Source of the DNA: Mycolicibacterium rhodesiae JS60 | Lineage (GTDB): Bacteria; Actinomycetota; Actinomycetes; Mycobacteriales; Mycobacteriaceae | Assembly (NCBI GenBank): GCA_000230935.2 | Contig: AGIQ01000002.1 | Location: 1,240,001 to 1,304,000 of the forward strand | Direction of reading: 5' to 3' | DNA: 64,000 nt | Shown: in pieces, positions 1 through 7,819 of the stretch | Layout of the letters: every line of letters begins with the position of its first letter | How positions within the stretch are numbered: the stretch's first letter is position 1 | Program-made: the position numbers and the translations under genes | Notes under the pieces: model-generated | What the model saw: the letters and a program-made list of their open reading frames with translations, nothing else | Databases searched by the model: none | What the model was told of the DNA's origin: nothing

Positions 1-1207
1 CCGCAGAGCAAACGGCTGCCTGCGTCATGCCGCCGCCCTCACGCTGCTCGGCGACGAGCACGAGGCAGTCAGCTGGGCACGAGAAGGTCTGGCGCAGAAC
101 ATGAAAGCCTTCCTCGCCGCGCGCGGTGAGGGCTACATCGAGATCAAATGGCTGCCCGAGCAGATCGCCCGGCTCCGACGTGACGCCGACCAGAACGTGG
201 CCGCCCTGCTCGATGAATACCAGATCCTCGACGCCACCCATGCGTCGTCGGGCCGCGACTTCGTCGAACAGGCCCTCGCACTGGCGGTGCGATTGGGCGG
301 TCCGAAGATCACCCTGGACCCCGAAAACGTGCTGCTGCGGCGTGCGCCGGGGGTGACCACCTGGCCTATCGGCTCCGCCCCCCACGTCGTGCGTGACAAG
401 AACGACGTGTTCATGCTCTCGGCCGAATGCGCGCAGTCGTGGGGCGACGTGGTCTTCGGGCAGTCGATCGCGGAGACCAAGGCTGCCCACCAACACATTC
501 GGCTTTTCGTCCGCCACGGACTGATCGGCCTGGCCTGGCGGGGTGCCGGGCTCATCACGCCCGTCGCGGCGATGTGCACGCCTGGCCGACCGCTGACACC
601 GCTGCCGTCCAGCCGGCGGCCGGTCGTCACGATCGACGGTGCCGTGACAGACCAGGACATCACCCGATCACCGCTCAGCGCGCGGGCTTTCGCCGAATGT
701 GCCGGTGCGTTGCTGGTGGCCAATATGGTGCTCGAGAACGCCCGCGAGGATTTCGACGGGGCAGTGAAGAACGGGCAATGGCAGGTCACCTCGCTGTGCG
801 GCCGCCGTATCGTCATCATGGCCGTCCGGATATTGGCCAGCGCCTGGGGGATCACCCCGTTGCCGTCGGACCCGGTGCTTCTGCACCAGCTTGACGTCCT
901 GGTGCCTGAACACCCGCAGCTCGCGATCACCGTCCGCCGGCTCAGCGACCTGTCGGTCAGCGACCATGACGAAGCCTCGGCAGCACAACGGGAGCTCGAC
1001 GCACTCGTCGCCGAGGTACGCGAGGTCACCTGCGGTGCCCAGTTCCCCTCGTCGTTCTCGTCAAAAGACGAGTGGCAAAAGACCATCCGGTACGGGTACC
1101 AGTGGTTGCGGCTGGGCGGATATGTCGGCGCCTACGTCGACCTGGACGAAACCCGCGATCTGCTCGTCACGGGCGGCGCCCAACCATCGGAGAGGCCGGC
1201 ACAATGA
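1..1207 (+). CDS. Unassigned protein, 5' end outside window (first gene of biosynthetic-type operon)
   Basis: The reading frame is open from base 2, so the true start lies upstream; at least 401 residues are visible. I do not recognise the family with certainty. The opening part, with an Ala/Leu-rich helix followed by KWLPEQIARL, resembles the helical domain that follows some nucleotidyltransferase domains. A middle stretch around VFMLSAECAQSWGDVVFGQS resembles a winged-helix fold of the PqqD type. No catalytic motif is obvious. Its stop overlaps the carrier-protein start by four bases (ATGA), so it is very likely translated with the cluster behind it. The functional guess is inference only. 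Confidence 0.6.
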   Translation, partial: RRANGCLRHAAALTLLGDEHEAVSWAREGLAQNMKAFLAARGEGYIEIKWLPEQIARLRRDADQNVAALLDEYQILDATHASSGRDFVEQALALAVRLGGPKITLDPENVLLRRAPGVTTWPIGSAPHVVRDKNDVFMLSAECAQSWGDVVFGQSIAETKAAHQHIRLFVRHGLIGLAWRGAGLITPVAAMCTPGRPLTPLPSSRRPVVTIDGAVTDQDITRSPLSARAFAECAGALLVANMVLENAREDFDGAVKNGQWQVTSLCGRRIVIMAVRILASAWGITPLPSDPVLLHQLDVLVPEHPQLAITVRRLSDLSVSDHDEASAAQRELDALVAEVREVTCGAQFPSSFSSKDEWQKTIRYGYQWLRLGGYVGAYVDLDETRDLLVTGGAQPSERPAQ

Positions 1208-1446
1208 CCGTCCGTGACGACGTTCTCGCACTGGTTGCGGCGATGGCCCCTGACACCGCGCGCGAGCCCGACCTGAACAGTGCCTTGATCGGCGACCTCG
1301 GGTACACATCGCTGCGACTTGTCGAACTGTCGATCGCCGTCGAACGCGCCTTCGAGTTACCGCAGCTGAATCCCGAACTGCTCGCCGGCGTCTATACAGT
1401 GAGCGATCTCGTCGATCTCGTTGAGGCCCAGAAGGATCGGATATGA
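1204..1446 (+). CDS. Acyl carrier protein
   Basis: This 80-residue acidic protein has the length and helical pattern of a stand-alone acyl or peptidyl carrier protein. The phosphopantetheine site is DLGYTSLRLVEL, with the attachment serine at residue 36; the usual aspartate before that serine is threonine here. It starts at ATG 1204, overlapping the previous stop, and its own stop overlaps the next ATG. In this operon it probably carries the acyl chain handled by the neighbouring reductase and AfsA-type enzyme. The family call is firm; the cargo is inferred. Confidence 0.85.
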   Translation: MTVRDDVLALVAAMAPDTAREPDLNSALIGDLGYTSLRLVELSIAVERAFELPQLNPELLAGVYTVSDLVDLVEAQKDRI

Positions 1447-2498
1447 GCGCGGGTACGGGCATCTTGATCACCGGCGCCGCCGGACACGTCGGCACCGACG
1501 TCGTCAACCGGCTGTCCAGGCGCGGGCACAACGTCATCGCGCTGACGCACGATCGGCCGGTCGGCGGAGCGCGGCTGGTGAAGGGGGATGTCCGCCGCGA
1601 GGACTTCGGGCTCGATCGGCAGAGCGTGTCCGACCTCGCCGGCGAGGTCGGCTTGGTGGTGCATTCCGCTGCGGTCACCGACTTCGGGTTGCCCCGGGAT
1701 CGCTACGCCGAACTGAACGTCAACGGAACCGCCAACGCGCTTGCCCTGGCGCGACGTTTCGGCGCCGGATTCGTCTACGTGAGCACGACCTACGTCTGCG
1801 GTGAGACCGAGGGGACCTTCTACGAGAACCAGCTCGACATCGGTCAGCAGTTCAGCAACGACTACGAACACAGCAAGTACCAGGCCGAGAAACTCGTCGA
1901 AGCGTCGGGTCTTCGCTTTGTCGTCGTCCGGCCGGGCATCGTGACCGGCGAGTATCGCACCGGCAATACGCAGGTTTACAAGCACATCTACCAATTGCTC
2001 AAGGTGATCGTCGAAGGTAAGTTGCGGACGTTGCCGGGGAACTACGCGGCGACGTTGGGGCTGGTTCCGATCGGGCACGTCGCCGACGTGTTGGTGGCCG
2101 CGGTGGAGAAATTCGCCGATAACGTCGGGCGGACGTTCCATGCGGTCGGCGCCAATTCCCTGTCGCTGCGGACGGTTTCCGACGTCCTTGCCGAATACCC
2201 GTGCTTCCGCATCCCCGACTTCGTGCCACCGACCACGTTCAGCGAGTACGACCTCGACGACATCGAACGCAGCTACTTCCAGAAGGTCGGGACGCTCTAC
2301 ACGAGCTATCTGCGCCGTCGACTGGAGTTCGACAATTCTGAAACCCGCGAGCGGCTCGGCCTCACACCGCCGCCGATCGGACCCGGATACTTCCGGCGTC
2401 TTCTCGACTCATGTTTGCGCACTGGCTATTTGGGGCGGCCGGAGCCATCCGTCGCCGAGGTACTGGCCCGCCTGCAGGCCACTAGGAGCTCCGTATGA
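1443..2498 (+). CDS. Extended SDR / thioester-reductase-like NAD(P)-dependent oxidoreductase
   Basis: This 351-residue protein opens with the Rossmann motif ITGAAGHVG and has the extended-SDR catalytic pair in YEHSK, preceded by STTYV as the serine/threonine region. The later VVRPGIVTG segment is typical of epimerases and of the terminal reductase domains of carboxylic-acid reductases. Because it directly follows an acyl carrier protein with an ATGA overlap, reductive release or reduction of a carrier-bound acyl group is a reasonable role. A sugar or sterol epimerase role is the main alternative. The substrate cannot be read from sequence. Confidence 0.8.
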   Translation: MSAGTGILITGAAGHVGTDVVNRLSRRGHNVIALTHDRPVGGARLVKGDVRREDFGLDRQSVSDLAGEVGLVVHSAAVTDFGLPRDRYAELNVNGTANALALARRFGAGFVYVSTTYVCGETEGTFYENQLDIGQQFSNDYEHSKYQAEKLVEASGLRFVVVRPGIVTGEYRTGNTQVYKHIYQLLKVIVEGKLRTLPGNYAATLGLVPIGHVADVLVAAVEKFADNVGRTFHAVGANSLSLRTVSDVLAEYPCFRIPDFVPPTTFSEYDLDDIERSYFQKVGTLYTSYLRRRLEFDNSETRERLGLTPPPIGPGYFRRLLDSCLRTGYLGRPEPSVAEVLARLQATRSSV

Positions 2499-3331
2499 TC
2501 AGCGCTGACCGCATCGAATCGATGCCCGTACAACAACCGAGCAGGTACGACTCGGACACCTACTTCATCGAGACATGCGATGCACTGACCGCGTTGAACA
2601 TCGACCCCGACACATTCGGCTACGAAAATGCGATATTGCTGCTCAAGCCCGATGCTGCGGTCACCGGGGCGATGCGCCCCGCCATCGATTGGTTACTCGA
2701 GCACGGCTACCGTATCGTCGGGGCCTCTGCGGTGCAGTTGACGTATCTGCATCTGCGGGCCCTGTGGTACTTCAACTGGCACCGGGCCACATCCGAACGC
2801 CGCAGGGTCGCCGATCGACTGGCGGGGCTGACACCGTCGCTGGTTCTCGTCATCCGGCATTCCGACGCCGAGCAGCCGGTCTCGGTACGGCTGACCGCCG
2901 ACAAGGGCCCCGCTGACCCGGCGCTGCGGCAGCCCGGCGAATTGCGGCACGCGCTGGCGGCCGGAACTTATCTGCTCAACAAGGTGCATACCCCCGATGA
3001 TCCCGACGACGTACTGCGCGAACTCAGCATCTATTTTCCCGAACCGAAACTTAGCGCCGTGATTTCGGCTTGCGTCGCCGGCGCCGACGCAACATCGGAT
3101 GCCGTCCGCATTGTCGACGACATCGAGTCCGGACTGGAACGCAGGAGCGGCGACCTCGCGGCCGCTCAGGCGGCCATCTGGCAGGGACTTCGTGAGGTCG
3201 GCGTGGGGAACCGACCTCGAACCGGCGAGGAATGGCTGGCTGCATTGGCCGACGCAGAGAAGCGGGACATCGGTGTCGATCCGTGGTTTCGGATCGTGGT
3301 CGAGTCGTCGTATCTGCCGATGCACCGATGA
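2495..3331 (+). CDS. Nucleoside-diphosphate-kinase-like protein with C-terminal extension
   Basis: Residues about 43-175 carry the NDP kinase fold: LLLKPDA (K51-A54) near the start, the PGELRHAL segment where NDP kinases have PGTIRGDF, and N162-K-V-H165-T-P-D matching the active-site NxxHxSD, with the phosphorylated histidine retained. An N-terminal leader of about 40 residues and about 100 extra C-terminal residues are absent from the housekeeping enzyme of roughly 136 residues. It sits between an SDR and an AfsA homologue with ATGA overlaps on both sides, so it is a pathway-specific relative rather than housekeeping ndk. It may transfer phosphate to a pathway intermediate; that is inference. 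Confidence 0.75.
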   Translation: MISADRIESMPVQQPSRYDSDTYFIETCDALTALNIDPDTFGYENAILLLKPDAAVTGAMRPAIDWLLEHGYRIVGASAVQLTYLHLRALWYFNWHRATSERRRVADRLAGLTPSLVLVIRHSDAEQPVSVRLTADKGPADPALRQPGELRHALAAGTYLLNKVHTPDDPDDVLRELSIYFPEPKLSAVISACVAGADATSDAVRIVDDIESGLERRSGDLAAAQAAIWQGLREVGVGNRPRTGEEWLAALADAEKRDIGVDPWFRIVVESSYLPMHR

Positions 3332-4266
3332 GGAAAGTGACGGAAAACATGAACGGGGAATTCTATTCTCAGACGCTTCGCCGAGAGTTGGTACACAAAC
3401 GAGCGGTCTCCGAAGTGCTGGTCACCTCGGCGAGCGACCAAGCCGGCACCTGGACTGTGCACGCCCAATTGCCACGTCTGCACAGCTTTCACACCGACGT
3501 AGTGGGGCGCCAACGCGCCTACTACGACCCACTTCTCGTCTTGGAAGCGTTCCGGCAGGGGTGCATCGCGGCGAGTCATCTGTTCTACGACGCACCTGCC
3601 GACGCTCGGCACACCGTGCGCTACTACGAGCTCTCCGTGGTCGACCTCGACCAGCTCGAGTGCGGATCCGAGACACTTGATTTGGAACTGAACATCGTGG
3701 TGCAGAAAGAATTCCGCCGCGAGGACCAGGGTCCGGTCCACGGCCTGGAAGTCAGCGCGGTCGTGGCTCACGAGGGCGCCAAGGCGGTGGAGGTGTCCGC
3801 CGCGTTCGGCTGGATGCCACTGCAGAAGTGGGATGCGATGCGGGCGGGGGCGAGCTGGGATCCCGGCCCGCAACCGGCGCCGGCTGATGTCCGCACTGTG
3901 GGCCGGACGCGGGCGGAGAACGTCGTGATCGGCGAACCGATCCACGCGACCGAGGGCGGGTCGGCCACTGCACCGCTGGTGGTGGATATCCAGCACGCGA
4001 CGCTGTTCGACCACCCCCTCGACCATCTCCCCGGCGGCCTCATGATCGAGGCGGCGCGCCAACTTTCGCTCGCCATCGACGATTCCCGTGTTCCGAGCCT
4101 GGTGGGCCCGTCCTGGCTGAGGATCGACTTTCATTCGTTCGCCGAGATGGATGCCGTGAACACGGTTGCGATGACGCAAGATGCGGCCGACCCGCTGACA
4201 TTCCGCGGCGACATCACCCAATCCGGAAAGACCAGGGCCACCATCGAACTGGCATTCATGGAATGA
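3328..4266 (+). CDS. AfsA-type (A-factor biosynthesis) hotdog-domain protein
   Basis: This 312-residue protein has the two hotdog repeats of the AfsA family. The first starts with LVHKRAVSEVLVTS. The second contains DHPLDHLPGGLMIEAARQ, very close to the DHPLDHVPGMLLLEAARQ type of signature I recall from Streptomyces AfsA/ScbA. AfsA proteins condense a beta-ketoacyl thioester with a three-carbon alcohol such as dihydroxyacetone phosphate to begin gamma-butyrolactone signals. The adjacent carrier protein and reductase fit a thioester-handling step. The start ATG 3328 overlaps the previous stop. Such genes are uncommon in mycobacteria as far as I know. Confidence 0.88.
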   Translation: MRKVTENMNGEFYSQTLRRELVHKRAVSEVLVTSASDQAGTWTVHAQLPRLHSFHTDVVGRQRAYYDPLLVLEAFRQGCIAASHLFYDAPADARHTVRYYELSVVDLDQLECGSETLDLELNIVVQKEFRREDQGPVHGLEVSAVVAHEGAKAVEVSAAFGWMPLQKWDAMRAGASWDPGPQPAPADVRTVGRTRAENVVIGEPIHATEGGSATAPLVVDIQHATLFDHPLDHLPGGLMIEAARQLSLAIDDSRVPSLVGPSWLRIDFHSFAEMDAVNTVAMTQDAADPLTFRGDITQSGKTRATIELAFME

Positions 4267-5174
4267 CGGTCTTGCGGCGGACGGGTGGTATCGGGGCGTT
4301 CCTCGTCGAACGATGCCTTCCGGTCTATCCCATCTACCTGACTCTGTGGGTCGTCGCCGTGGAGAGCATGGTCGTTGTCATCGGGCACTCATCGGGCCCA
4401 TGGCGTCCATCGTGGGATACCGCACTGAAAGTATTGGCGCTGAACGCTGCCGGCGCGTTCCTGCGGATGGTAGACGACCAAAAGGACCTTGACTACGACA
4501 GGGTGCACAACCCGGACCGGCCCCTCGTCCAAGGCCGGATCACCATCCGAGAGCTCCGCGCCGTGATGGTGCCGGCCGCACTGATCGCGTTGGCGCTGGG
4601 TGCGGCGGTGTCGGTGTGGACGGCGGTGTTGTTGGCGCTGATCCTCGGCTACAGCCTGCTCCTGTGGTGGGCGGAGTCGAGGATTTCGACGGTACGGGAC
4701 AACCCGATCGTCAACCTGATCGCGGTGTGCCCCGCGCAGTTCCTGGCGACGGTTTTCGCGATGACGGGCCATCCGGGCGTCGGTGATGCGTCCTGGCTGC
4801 AGCTGGCGGCTGTACCGCTGGTGTTCACCGCGACGATCCTGCATGTGGAGTTGGCGCGAAAGACCACGCGGGTGGCGGATGCCGCTGACCTGCGGTCGTA
4901 TTCACAGGTCATCGGGCCCACCGCCAGCGGGGCCTTGGTCCTGCTTTTCGGCGTGTTCGCGGTGCTCGTGGAAGTGCTGCTCACCACGCCGTGGACCTGG
5001 ACAGGCCAGTGGTGGCCGATAGCCTGGCTGCCTCTGGCGGCCGCGGTGATGCCGGGTATCTCCGCGGCGACCTTCTTCGTCGGGCGGGTCAGCGTCCACC
5101 CACGCGGTCTGCCAACGGCTTTCGTGATCGTCTTCTATCTGACCATCCTCGGACAAGGCTTGATCTACCACTAG
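4263..5174 (+). CDS. UbiA-family membrane prenyltransferase
   Basis: This 303-residue integral membrane protein has about eight hydrophobic segments. The first Asp-rich site is V-D71-D-Q-K-D75-L-D-Y-D79 followed by NPDRPLVQG, matching the first Mg-diphosphate motif of UbiA enzymes. A second acidic stretch, DAADLRSY, follows in the latter half. UbiA proteins transfer a prenyl group to an aromatic or polar acceptor at the membrane. It overlaps the AfsA-type gene by ATGA, so the acceptor is plausibly a product of this operon. Donor length and acceptor cannot be read. Confidence 0.87.
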   Translation: MTVLRRTGGIGAFLVERCLPVYPIYLTLWVVAVESMVVVIGHSSGPWRPSWDTALKVLALNAAGAFLRMVDDQKDLDYDRVHNPDRPLVQGRITIRELRAVMVPAALIALALGAAVSVWTAVLLALILGYSLLLWWAESRISTVRDNPIVNLIAVCPAQFLATVFAMTGHPGVGDASWLQLAAVPLVFTATILHVELARKTTRVADAADLRSYSQVIGPTASGALVLLFGVFAVLVEVLLTTPWTWTGQWWPIAWLPLAAAVMPGISAATFFVGRVSVHPRGLPTAFVIVFYLTILGQGLIYH

Positions 5175-5186
5175 AAAGGTGCAACT

Positions 5187-6470
5187 GTGCGGATCCTCAT
5201 ACCGCTGGTCGGGAGTCGCGGGGACGTCCAGCCCGGGGTAGCGCTGGGACTGGAACTCGAACGTCGCGGCCATGATGTGATCATCGGTGCCCCACCGAAT
5301 TTCGTCGACTTCGTCACCAAAGCGGGTCTGACGGCCCGCCAATTCGGCCCTGATGTGCACGCACTGTATTCGTCACCGGAAGGTCAGCGTGCCTTGGCGG
5401 CGGGCAGCACATTCAAGTTGATGTCGATGGTGTCGAAGCAGATGTCGGAATATGCCGACCGGATGGACGACGAACTGATCGACATCTCCCGCGGCGCCGA
5501 GATGATCGTCTGCACCACGTTCAGTGAGGACCGTTCGGCGATCATCGCCGAGTCCCTCGGTATCCCGATGGTGACACTGCACACCTACCCGTGCCGGAAG
5601 AACAGTCACTACGCGCCGCCGGGATCGGTGCCCGCCAACTGGAAGGTGCCAGGAGTCTTCAATCGGGTGGCCTGGTCCGCGATCGAGCGACTGCGGACCG
5701 TGGTCTTCGGGAAGTACCTCAACAACCTTCGCGCCAAGCTCGGCCTGCCGCGATCATGGGCGAGCACCGAATCGATTCTGCTTGCCCGTAATGTCCCCGA
5801 GTTGCAGATGTACGATCAGGCATTTGTGCCGGGTCTGGCCGAGGAATGGGGCTCGTCGCGGCCCATGGTCGGCTTCCTGTGGTTACCGCAGTCAGCCCGG
5901 GCGGCGATCGGCGAATCGGCTGAAGCGCATACCGAGGTGCTCAACTGGGTGGACGCGGGGACGCCGCCGATCTTCTTCGGCTTCGGGAGTATGCCCATCC
6001 TGGATTTCGCCTCGGTGCTCGGCATGATCGAGCAGATCTGCGCCAGGACCGGGGAACGAGCGCTGGTCAGCGTCGGCGGCGCCAGCCTGAGTCCCGAGAT
6101 GCGCAATACCTCCGAGAACGTGAAGGTCGTCGATGCGCTGGCGCACGATCTCGTCTTCCCGCACTGCAAGGCGGCCGTCCATCACGGTGGAATCGGCACT
6201 CTCTTCGAGAGCCTGCGGGCAGGATTGCCGACGCTGGTCTGTTCGGTGTCATTCGACCAGCCGGTGTGGGGGCATCAGGTGGAGAAGCTGGGGGTCGGCG
6301 CGCACATTCCGTTCACCAAGCTGCGGGCAGACACGCTCAGTGCCGGAATCGACGCCGTACTCGACCCGCACATGCGTTCCCGGGCCGAAGCTCTGGGCGC
6401 GCGCCTGCAAGCGACCGGCGACGGTGTGCCGCGGGTCTGCGACATCGTCGAGAAGACGGCTGCGCGTTAG
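5187..6470 (+). CDS. GT1 (sterol/macrolide-type) glycosyltransferase
   Basis: This 427-residue enzyme starts at GTG 5187 behind AGAAAGG. The N-terminal LVGSRGDVQPGVALG motif is characteristic of the sterol-glucosyltransferase and erythromycin-type branch of GT1. The C-terminal donor site is HHGGIGTLFESLRAGLP followed by FDQPVWG, giving the His-Gly-Gly and Asp-Gln contacts to the nucleotide sugar. It is the last plus-strand gene of the cluster, 12 bases after the UbiA gene. A lipid or prenylated aglycone is a reasonable acceptor. Its 3' end overlaps the convergent P450 by four bases. Confidence 0.88.
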   Translation: MRILIPLVGSRGDVQPGVALGLELERRGHDVIIGAPPNFVDFVTKAGLTARQFGPDVHALYSSPEGQRALAAGSTFKLMSMVSKQMSEYADRMDDELIDISRGAEMIVCTTFSEDRSAIIAESLGIPMVTLHTYPCRKNSHYAPPGSVPANWKVPGVFNRVAWSAIERLRTVVFGKYLNNLRAKLGLPRSWASTESILLARNVPELQMYDQAFVPGLAEEWGSSRPMVGFLWLPQSARAAIGESAEAHTEVLNWVDAGTPPIFFGFGSMPILDFASVLGMIEQICARTGERALVSVGGASLSPEMRNTSENVKVVDALAHDLVFPHCKAAVHHGGIGTLFESLRAGLPTLVCSVSFDQPVWGHQVEKLGVGAHIPFTKLRADTLSAGIDAVLDPHMRSRAEALGARLQATGDGVPRVCDIVEKTAAR

Positions 6471-7801
6471 CGGCGTCTGGGCGAGAACACCACCGGCAAG
6501 GACGCCGGCGAGAGGACGAAGTCCTTCGCCTGCGGCTTGACCTGGAAACCGTTGGGCAGCCGGATATCCCACCGGGAGAACAGGGCTGCGGCCTGCAAGG
6601 TGATGGACAGCAGCGCGAATTGGCTTCCTGGGCAGTGCCGTTGACCCAGCCCGAAGGCCATCATGACATCGCGGTCGCCCGATCCGGAGTCCCAGCGGTC
6701 GGGGTCGAACGCCGCCGCGTTGGGAAAGAACCGGTCCTGAAGATGGATCATCAACGGGCTGAACAGGATGTTGGTACCGTCCGGGATGTCCACCGAGCCG
6801 ATCTGTACCGGGCCGTCGGCGGTGAGGATGCTGATCCATGGTGCCCACAGGCGCAGTGTCTCGGTGAGGACGTTGCGTAGGTAACCCAAGGCGGCCACGT
6901 CGCCCACTTCCAGAGGGCGAGAACCGATTACCGCATCCAGCTCGTCCCGGATCTTTGCCGCGACCTCGGGTGCACGGCTCGTTTCGTAGACAAGCCACGA
7001 AAAGATGGACGTCTGAGACCCGATGCTCGCTGCGAGCGACAGGAGCAGCTCGTCGACGAGATCGTCGTCGGACAACCTCGCTCCGGTCTCTTCGTCGACG
7101 TGGTGCAGCAGTGCCGACAGCATGTCGCCTTCGTCCGGTTCGTGGCGGCGCTGCTCGACGAGCGATCTCAAGGCCGCGCGTACCTGCCGGGAATGAGTGG
7201 TGAATCGCCGGTTGGCCAGGACTCGCAGCTGCCGCGCCGCCTTCGGCAGGGCGCCACGAATGATGACTTCGCTGAGCAGCCAAGGGGTTCGCTCGCGGAT
7301 GATGTCGATCTCTTCGGCGTCGGACCGCGCGCGGAACAGCGTTGCCAGCATGGTCCGCATCACCAGCTCGTGCACGCTGGACCGCAAATCGCTTTGAACA
7401 CCGCTCACCAGCGAGCTTGACCAGCCGTCGGCGATCGCGGCGACGGTGAGTCCGTACTCGCCCAGGCGACGTTGCCGAAAGACCGGTGCGATCAGCCTGC
7501 GGCGCAGATCGTGTTCGGGACCGCTGAGCACGTTGGTCGCGCCGCTGACCAGTTCGTGGATGGCCTCGCGCATCGGTTCCCGATGGAATGAGCCCGCGCG
7601 CCCGAGGCTGACGTCCCGGATGAGCTCGGGGGTGGTGAGCAAATACGCCGCCCGCGGCCCCAGATGCACGCGCACGATGGGGCCGATCTCCGGAGCGCGC
7701 AGCAGCAGGTCGCGAGGATCACCCGTGACCATGTGGGCGTGGCCGATCAACGGCAGACGCCCTGGCGCCGTGGGGATTCCAGAGAGGCCAGATGGCGTCA
7801 T
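6467..7801 (-). CDS. Cytochrome P450
   Basis: This 444-residue protein has the haem-binding loop FGLGQRHCPG, with the cysteine ligand, and the K-helix ExxR in LTETLRLWAP. The I-helix reads LAASIGSQTS, where the usual acid before the threonine is glutamine, so proton delivery may be unusual. The N-terminus is soluble and proline-rich (GIPTAPGRLPLIGHAH), typical of bacterial P450s. The gene runs convergently to the biosynthetic operon and overlaps the glycosyltransferase end by four bases. Late oxidation of the cluster product is plausible but it has its own promoter. No ferredoxin gene is adjacent. Confidence 0.9.
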   Translation of the reverse strand: MTPSGLSGIPTAPGRLPLIGHAHMVTGDPRDLLLRAPEIGPIVRVHLGPRAAYLLTTPELIRDVSLGRAGSFHREPMREAIHELVSGATNVLSGPEHDLRRRLIAPVFRQRRLGEYGLTVAAIADGWSSSLVSGVQSDLRSSVHELVMRTMLATLFRARSDAEEIDIIRERTPWLLSEVIIRGALPKAARQLRVLANRRFTTHSRQVRAALRSLVEQRRHEPDEGDMLSALLHHVDEETGARLSDDDLVDELLLSLAASIGSQTSIFSWLVYETSRAPEVAAKIRDELDAVIGSRPLEVGDVAALGYLRNVLTETLRLWAPWISILTADGPVQIGSVDIPDGTNILFSPLMIHLQDRFFPNAAAFDPDRWDSGSGDRDVMMAFGLGQRHCPGSQFALLSITLQAAALFSRWDIRLPNGFQVKPQAKDFVLSPASLPVVFSPRRR

Positions 7802-7819
7802 GGCCGCAGCGTATCTGGT

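Noticed and set aside
5187..6470. Glycosyltransferase considered a mycobacterial glycopeptidolipid enzyme
   Set aside because: The motif fits GPL-type and sterol-type GT1 alike, but no GPL peptide synthetase or methyltransferase is nearby.
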